Shown here piece after piece: positions 59,789 through 64,000 of a DNA stretch of 64,000 nucleotides. Source of the stretch: Aldehydirespirator sp965116865 (GTDB taxonomy: Bacteria; Actinomycetota; Acidimicrobiia; Acidimicrobiales; Aldehydirespiratoraceae). The stretch lies in contig OZ220727.1 in the NCBI GenBank assembly GCA_965116865.1, forward strand, positions 1,550,001 to 1,614,000, given 5' to 3'. The translations under genes and the position numbers were made by a program. The number at the start of each line of letters is the position of its first letter. Positions within the stretch are counted from its first letter, which is position 1. The notes under the pieces were generated by a model, which saw nothing but the letters and a program-made list of their open reading frames with translations, made no database searches and was not told the origin of the DNA.

Positions 59789-61309
59789 TCAGCGGATCTC
59801 AGCCTCCCAGTCGCGGGTCTCGACGATCTCCTTGGTCCGGTGGAGGAACGCAGCCGCGTAGGCGCCGTCGAACGCTCGGTGGTCCCAGGCCATGGCCAGC
59901 ACGCCCACCGAGTGGATGGCGATGGACTCGTTGCCGTAGGCGTCGGTCACCACCACCGGCTTGCGCGAGACACCGTCGGTGCTCAGGATGGCCACCTGGG
60001 GCTGGTTGATGATCGGGAACTGCATCATCGTCCCGTACTGGCCGGCGTTGGTGAGGGTGAACGTGCCCCCGGCTAAGTCGTCTGGTCCGAGTTTGCGGCT
60101 GCGTGCCCGGTTGGCCAGGTCCACGATGTCGCGGGCGATCTGTCGGAGACGCTTGCCGTCGGCGCCGTGGATCACCGGCGCGAGCAGCCCCTGGAAGTCG
60201 ATGTCCACCGCGACGGCCAGGCCGACGCCGGCGTGGACCACCAGCTCGTCCCCTCCGAAGCTGGCGTTGAGATGCGGGTAGTCGCGCAGGGCGTCGATCA
60301 CGGCCCTGGCGATGAACGGCAGGTAGGTGAGGCTGAAGCCCTCCTCCGCCTGCCACGCCTGCTTGGCGGCCCGGCGGACCTTCTCGACGCCCTCGTAGTC
60401 GACTTCTATGGCGGTGAGAACGTGGGGCGACGTCTGCTTGGACATCACCATGTGCTCGGCGGTGCGCCTGCGGGTGTTGTTGAGCGGCACCACGCTGTCG
60501 CCGCTACGGACCACCACCGCGGGCAGCGTCGCTCGCCGTGGCTCGGGCTCCGGCGGCGGCACGCCACGAGCATCCTCCCGGGGTTCCGACCCGGCTGCGG
60601 AGGGCGACGCAGTCGAGGCGCCCGAGGCGGTCGCGCCGCTCGTAGCGGAAGCGCCTGCCCGGATCGCCTGCTCGACGTCGGCGCGTGTGATGCGTCCGCC
60701 GAGGCCGGTGCCGGTCAGCGTGGACGGATCGAGGTCGTTCTCGCTGATCAGGCGGCGCACGACCGGCGACAACACGACCGGCGACACCGGCACAGACTGG
60801 GACGACGACACCGGCACAGACTGGGACAACGCCGGCGACACCGGCACAGACTGGGACTGGGACGACGACACCGGCACAGACTGGGACGACGCCGGCGACA
60901 CCGGCACAGACTGGGACGACGCCGGCGACACCGGCACAGACTGGGACTGGGACGACGACACCGGCACAGACTGGGACTGCAACGGCGGCTCCGGCGGCGT
61001 CCCGACCACACCGGATCGTGCTTCGGGAACGGGCGGCGCGGACTGCGGCGGCTCCGCTGGCGGCGGGGCATCTCCGGCCTCGCCGACGCGGGCCAGAACC
61101 TGGCCGACCTCCACCAGGTCGCCCTCGGCGGCGAGGATCTCGACCAGCACGCCCGCCACCGGGGACGGCACCTCGGTGTCGATCTTGTCGGTGGAGACTT
61201 CGAAGAGCACCTCGTCGAGCGCGACCTCGTCGCCGACCTGCTTGAACCATCGGGTGATGGTCCCGTCGGCGACCGTCTCTCCAAGCTGCGGCATCGTGAC
61301 TTCGGCCAT
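59789..61309 (-). CDS. 2-oxoacid dehydrogenase E2 component, dihydrolipoamide acyltransferase
   Basis: A 506-residue E2 subunit that carries acyl groups on lipoyl-lysine and transfers them to CoA. Lipoyl domain: TMPQLGETVADGTITRWF with STDKIDTEVPSP, Lys42 being the attachment site. A Ser/Gln/Val/Pro linker (about 100-175) has QSVPVS repeats. The peripheral-subunit-binding domain is VVRRLISENDLDPSTLTGTG. The catalytic core ends with DHRAFDGAYAAAF (His477, Asp481). ATG 61309 has GAGGAG 7-8 nt before it. Substrate, succinyl or branched-chain, is not settled; E1 is not in the window. It is followed by the lipoate enzymes and preceded by lpd, so the pathway is co-located. Confidence 0.93.
   Translation of the reverse strand: MAEVTMPQLGETVADGTITRWFKQVGDEVALDEVLFEVSTDKIDTEVPSPVAGVLVEILAAEGDLVEVGQVLARVGEAGDAPPPAEPPQSAPPVPEARSGVVGTPPEPPLQSQSVPVSSSQSQSVPVSPASSQSVPVSPASSQSVPVSSSQSQSVPVSPALSQSVPVSSSQSVPVSPVVLSPVVRRLISENDLDPSTLTGTGLGGRITRADVEQAIRAGASATSGATASGASTASPSAAGSEPREDARGVPPPEPEPRRATLPAVVVRSGDSVVPLNNTRRRTAEHMVMSKQTSPHVLTAIEVDYEGVEKVRRAAKQAWQAEEGFSLTYLPFIARAVIDALRDYPHLNASFGGDELVVHAGVGLAVAVDIDFQGLLAPVIHGADGKRLRQIARDIVDLANRARSRKLGPDDLAGGTFTLTNAGQYGTMMQFPIINQPQVAILSTDGVSRKPVVVTDAYGNESIAIHSVGVLAMAWDHRAFDGAYAAAFLHRTKEIVETRDWEAEIR
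60783..60985 (-). repeat. 30-bp tandem repeats encoding the QSVPVS-rich E2 linker
   Basis: gacaccggcacagactggga starts at 60783, 60807, 60837, 60867, 60897, 60927 and 60957, one 24-bp step followed by 30-bp steps. The array encodes QSVPVSPASS-type units between the lipoyl and subunit-binding domains. Swinging-arm linkers in E2 proteins are usually Ala/Pro-rich; this one is Ser/Gln/Val/Pro-rich. Confidence 0.88.
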
Positions 61310-61479
61310 CAGCACTCCTCTCGCCTATGGCACCCGTGGATGGACGCCGACGCCTCGCTGCGAGGCATGTCGCTCCTCGCACTTGCACGCTGCGCCGACG
61401 ACGGGCCACTCGAGCAGCGGCAGCGCTCGGGACGTTGCGAGGGTCGCCATGTGTCGCCAGCCATCCGATCAGCCTCCGT

Positions 61480-62889
61480 TCATCCGTGGAGCGAGCGGCC
61501 CGTCAGCGACAGGACCGTCTCGCCGAACAGCTCGCTCATGGTCGGATGGGGCTGTATCAGGCCGGCGACATCGTCGACCGTTGCCTCCCAGTTCACAGCG
61601 AGGTAGGCCTGACCCAGCTGCTCGGTGACCCAAGGACCGGCCATGTGGACCCCGAGGATGCGGCCGCCGCCGCCGCCGGCCCTCTTCTGGGCGACCACCT
61701 TCACCAAGCCCTCCGTCTCGCCGAGGATCTGCGCCCGACCGTTGGCCATGAAGCGGTGCGTCGAGGTCACCACGTCGAAGCCAGCGGCGACCGCGCTCTG
61801 CTCGGTGTGCCCCGCGAAGGCCACCTCGGGGTGGCAGTAGATGCACCAGGGCGTGCCGTGGTGGTCGAGCGGCTCGGGGTCTTCGCCGAGGATGTCGCGG
61901 ACGGCGAGCATGCCCTCGGCGAAGGCGGTGTGGGCCAGTTGCGGGCTGTCGACCACATCACCCACCGCCCACACGCCGTCGGCGGTGGTCCGGCAGCGGT
62001 CGTCGACGGCCACGAAGCCGCGGCCGTCCAACTCCACGCCGGCCGCGTCGAGCCCCAACTCCTCCGTTCGGGGCCGGCGACCCACAGCCACCACGACCAT
62101 CTCCACGTCGACCTGCTTGCCCTCTCCGAAGGAGACGACGGTGCCGGAGCGGTCCGGGCGAGGCTCGTGGCCATGCACCGTCACGCCGGTGTGCATCTCG
62201 ATCCCCCGCTTGCGGAACGACCTCCTCACTGCCTTGGCCACCTCGACGTCGCAGCCGGTCAGGATGTTGGGAAGGGCCTCCAGAACGGTTACCTCGGTTC
62301 CCAGATCACCCATCATCGACGCGAATTCGCAGCCGATGGCGCCGCCACCGATGACGGCGGCCGAGGCGGGCAGCCGGTTGATCGAGAACAACTCGTCGGA
62401 GGTCACCACCAGCTCACCGTCGACGTCGAAGCCCCCGATGGTCCGGGGCGTCGAACCCGTGGCCAGGATGATAGAGCCTCCGGAGAGGGCACGGTCGGAG
62501 CCGTCGCCCGCCGCCGCCAGAACGGTTCCGGGCGGTCCCAGGGCGCCGACACCGGAATATACGGTCACCTTGCGCTGCCTCATCACCGACGACAGCCCGG
62601 CCGCCATTTTGTCGATGACCTGCTGCTTGCGGTCCAGCACAGCGGACCAGTCGAGGCTGGGCTCGCCGACACGCACCCCGAAATCAGCCGCCCGGCCCAC
62701 GGTGCGGTACACCGCAGCCGCCTCCAGGAGCTCCTTGGCCGGGATGCAGCCAACGTGCAGGCAGGTGCCGCCCACCTTGCCCTTCTCCACCACGGCAACG
62801 TCGAGGCCCGCACTGGCGCCGTACAGGGCCGCCGCGTAGCCGCCCGGCCCGCCGCCGATGACGATCACGTCGTGGGCTGCGTCGCTCAC
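61480..62889 (-). CDS. lpdA: Dihydrolipoyl dehydrogenase
   Basis: The E3 flavoprotein that reoxidises dihydrolipoamide with NAD. The 469-residue product has the FAD site VIVIGGGPGGYAAALYG (12-17 core), redox disulfide GGTCLHVGC (Cys43-Cys48), the NAD site AAVIGGGAIGCEFASMM, TADGVWAVGDVVDSPQLAHTAFAEG and the dimer-interface catalytic HPTMSE (His448, Glu453). GTG 62889 is preferred over GTG 62901 because GGAGG lies just before it. It begins the minus-strand group lpd, E2, lipBA; a 170-bp gap before E2 suggests that E2 may also have its own promoter. Confidence 0.95.
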   Translation of the reverse strand: MSDAAHDVIVIGGGPGGYAAALYGASAGLDVAVVEKGKVGGTCLHVGCIPAKELLEAAAVYRTVGRAADFGVRVGEPSLDWSAVLDRKQQVIDKMAAGLSSVMRQRKVTVYSGVGALGPPGTVLAAAGDGSDRALSGGSIILATGSTPRTIGGFDVDGELVVTSDELFSINRLPASAAVIGGGAIGCEFASMMGDLGTEVTVLEALPNILTGCDVEVAKAVRRSFRKRGIEMHTGVTVHGHEPRPDRSGTVVSFGEGKQVDVEMVVVAVGRRPRTEELGLDAAGVELDGRGFVAVDDRCRTTADGVWAVGDVVDSPQLAHTAFAEGMLAVRDILGEDPEPLDHHGTPWCIYCHPEVAFAGHTEQSAVAAGFDVVTSTHRFMANGRAQILGETEGLVKVVAQKRAGGGGGRILGVHMAGPWVTEQLGQAYLAVNWEATVDDVAGLIQPHPTMSELFGETVLSLTGRSLHG

Positions 62890-63008
62890 AGAGCCTCCCA
62901 CATCACAGCACGCCGTCGCCGATGGCGTGGATCGATCGGGTTGGGCCTCTCAGTGCCGCTCCCGCAACCTCCCGCGTCATGACGCGACCCTACCGGGATC
63001 CGCGCGCG

Positions 63009-63101
63009 TCAGTACCTGCCCGTCAGCGCCTGCACGGCGAAGGCCACCAGGATGGCGAGGCCGCACAACAGCGCGGCGAGAATCAACCCGCGAGTACTCA
63101 T
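63009..63101 (-). CDS. 30-residue single-span membrane peptide coupled to the LapA-like gene
   Basis: MSTRGLILAALLCGLAILVA opens a 30-residue peptide ending FAVQALTGRY, basically one hydrophobic helix with short ends. Its ATG (63101-63099) overlaps the stop of the LapA-like gene (63100-63098) as ATGA, a strong sign of coupled translation. The alternative longer reading in this frame has an Arg-rich start and no support. It may be a partner of the LapA-like protein. Confidence 0.55.
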   Translation of the reverse strand: MSTRGLILAALLCGLAILVAFAVQALTGRY

Positions 63102-63430
63102 GGTCGGCGTCGGCGGCCGCGACGGCGACGGCGACGGCCGGCCGCCCAGCCGAGGACCTCGGCGAGGAGTGCTCCGGCTACGGCCGCGACGACGATCACC
63201 GCCCACAACGGACCGTCCACCTCTACGAACCACCAAGTGACGGGCACCTCGCGGTCGTTCTGGACGACGAAGACGATCAGGGCGATCGCCACGGCCAGGG
63301 CAACGATCACGCCGGGCCGGATCGACAGCTTCCTGCCAGCAAGCCCGGCGCCGCGGCGGCCGGACTCGGCAGCGCTCGCCGATCCGGCATCGAAGGATCC
63401 GGGACCGGGGGGTGTCGAGTCGTCGTTCAC
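63098..63430 (-). CDS. LapA-domain (DUF1049-like) membrane protein
   Basis: The 110-residue product has a Pro/Ser/Ala-rich cytosolic start, span one (IVALAVAIALIVFVVQNDREV, a LapA hallmark with the QN after the helix), a short loop VPVTWWFVEVDGPLW, span two (VIVVAAVAGALLAEVLGWA) and an Arg-rich end. LapA-type proteins take part in lipopolysaccharide assembly in proteobacteria; in actinobacteria the role is unknown. Its last codon overlaps the small membrane peptide gene. GTG 63430 is the start. Confidence 0.8.
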   Translation of the reverse strand: MNDDSTPPGPGSFDAGSASAAESGRRGAGLAGRKLSIRPGVIVALAVAIALIVFVVQNDREVPVTWWFVEVDGPLWAVIVVAAVAGALLAEVLGWAAGRRRRRRGRRRRP

Positions 63431-63917
63431 GTCAGCCTGCGCCTCTCTGTCCGGGCCGCTTTCCCATCCGGGCCGCTGAGATGCTAGACCAACCGCAGTA
63501 TCCTTTCACCGCCGTGTGGCGGGTGGGTCTTCCGACATCCGGGCCGCTGAGATGCTAGACCAACCTCAGTGGTACAGCCATGCACGCAGCCGTCACCGCG
63601 CCTGACCCGGCCCTCCCCGACCCCGTCGGCGGCACAGCGGTGCATGCAGCCGTGACCGACGCCAAACACAACGGGCGCAGAGCCGTCCGCACAACTCCCG
63701 ACTGTTCGCACGTGCATGCAGCCGCGACCAGCACCAAACACAACGAGACACGGACCGCAGCCACGCCAGCCGACTCCTCAGCGAAAAACCCGCAGGCAAC
63801 CAGCACCAAACACAACGAGACACGGACCGCGGCCACGCCAGCCGACTCCTCAGCGAAAAACCCGCAGGCAACCAGCACCAAACACAACGAGACACGGACC
63901 GCGGGCATGGGGCAGGC
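63431..63917. repeat. Repeat-rich spacer (71-bp and 72-bp units)
   Basis: This 487-bp spacer has no convincing gene. catccgggccgctgagatgc occurs at 63465 and 63536 (71-bp spacing). tgcaygcagccgt-type segments recur near 63588, 63642 and 63712. accagcaccaaacacaacga occurs at 63727, 63799 and 63871, an exact 72-bp period. Reading the last array on the minus strand gives a hydrophobic run (VSLCLVLVACGFFAEESAGV), but there is no start or neighbour supporting a gene. Confidence 0.8.
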
Positions 63918-64000
63918 GTGCGCGTAGCCGTAACCGGCGCCACCGGGCTCATCGGACGGGCCGTGGTCGAGCGCTTGGCCTCCGACGGGCACCAGACGGT
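63918..64000 (+). CDS. NAD-dependent epimerase/dehydratase family protein, N-terminal fragment (TIGR01777-like)
   Basis: GTG 63918 opens VRVAVTGATGLIGRAVVERL, the Rossmann fingerprint GATGLIG, and the frame runs off the window end after 27 codons. The TGATGLIGRAVVERL wording fits the TIGR01777/SDR39U1-type epimerase-like family of unknown substrate. The gene starts right after the 72-bp array. Too short for more. Confidence 0.75.
   Translation, partial: MRVAVTGATGLIGRAVVERLASDGHQT

Noticed and set aside
61310..61479. Terminator or riboswitch between lpdA and the E2 gene
   Set aside because: A short inverted repeat (gcctcgctgcgaggc) is visible but has no T run and no conserved aptamer pattern; only an internal promoter is plausible.
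63727..63917. 72-bp units as a hydrophobic coding gene on the minus strand
   Set aside because: The frame is open but has no convincing start, no Shine-Dalgarno and no homology; the repeats are better seen as spacer DNA.

Overview
The window is high-GC DNA (about 70 % G+C in most of it) with GTG/ATG starts, tightly overlapping genes and many starts sitting 6-8 nt after a TANNNT hexamer, as expected for leaderless actinobacterial transcripts. SLH-domain surface proteins beside an actinobacterial LCP protein, a MoeZ-type E1/rhodanese enzyme and an AccA3-type carboxylase suggest a member of Acidimicrobiia or a relative. That placement is inference; no rRNA or tRNA gene was found.

Layout. (1) 1-146: start of a flavin monooxygenase (kynurenine 3-monooxygenase-like), cut by the window edge. 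(2) 323-24561, minus: one enormous secreted surface-protein gene, about 8,080 codons, broken into two frames by a single missing base near 5258. It has a signal peptide, seven WSDG-type propeller-like blocks, about ten cadherin-like beta-sandwich domains, five copies of a two-cysteine module I do not recognise, a C-terminal run of about 17 Calx-beta-like repeats, poly-proline linkers and three SLH domains. A C6-A-C12 tract lies just upstream of its start. (3) 24.9-30.9 kb, minus: galE, a sugar-1-phosphate nucleotidyltransferase, a membrane-anchored His-rich extracellular protein, UDP-glucose dehydrogenase and an LCP transferase. (4) 31.2-34.2 kb: divergent biotin ligase and biotin-dependent carboxylase separated by a 69-bp repeat array. 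(5) 34.6-51.4 kb: a cell-surface glycan cluster with membrane GT2, SpoIID-SLH protein, initiating sugar phosphotransferase, GT2, Wzm/Wzt-type ABC transporter, a polymerase/ligase-PMT fusion, a double GT2, a low-GC HTTM-DCC pair and a MOP flippase. (6) 51.5-57.8 kb: rhodanese-E1 enzyme, an actinobacterial hypothetical, leucyl aminopeptidase, a membrane protein, an M24 peptidase and a small coiled-coil protein. (7) 57.9-62.9 kb, minus: lpd, E2 acyltransferase and a LipB-LipA fusion, a self-contained lipoylation and 2-oxoacid dehydrogenase module. (8) 63.0-64.0 kb: LapA-like protein coupled to a 30-residue membrane peptide, a repeat-rich spacer, and the start of a TIGR01777-type epimerase.

How it fits together: GalE, the nucleotidyltransferase and Ugd supply activated sugars. 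The phosphotransferase and GTs build lipid-linked glycans, which leave by Wzm/Wzt or the flippase. The polymerase fusion and LCP protein could polymerise them and attach them to the wall, and SLH proteins would then dock on the secondary wall glycan. Transmembrane counts, operon limits and substrates are inferred.

The most unusual features are structural: unrelated 61-73 bp tandem repeats at gene borders, often copying the 3' end of the neighbouring gene; a dispersed repeat found both between genes and inside coding regions (including the LipB-LipA linker); a palindromic -10 that appears to drive two genes leaderlessly in both directions; and the giant adhesin with its frameshift and homopolymer tract.
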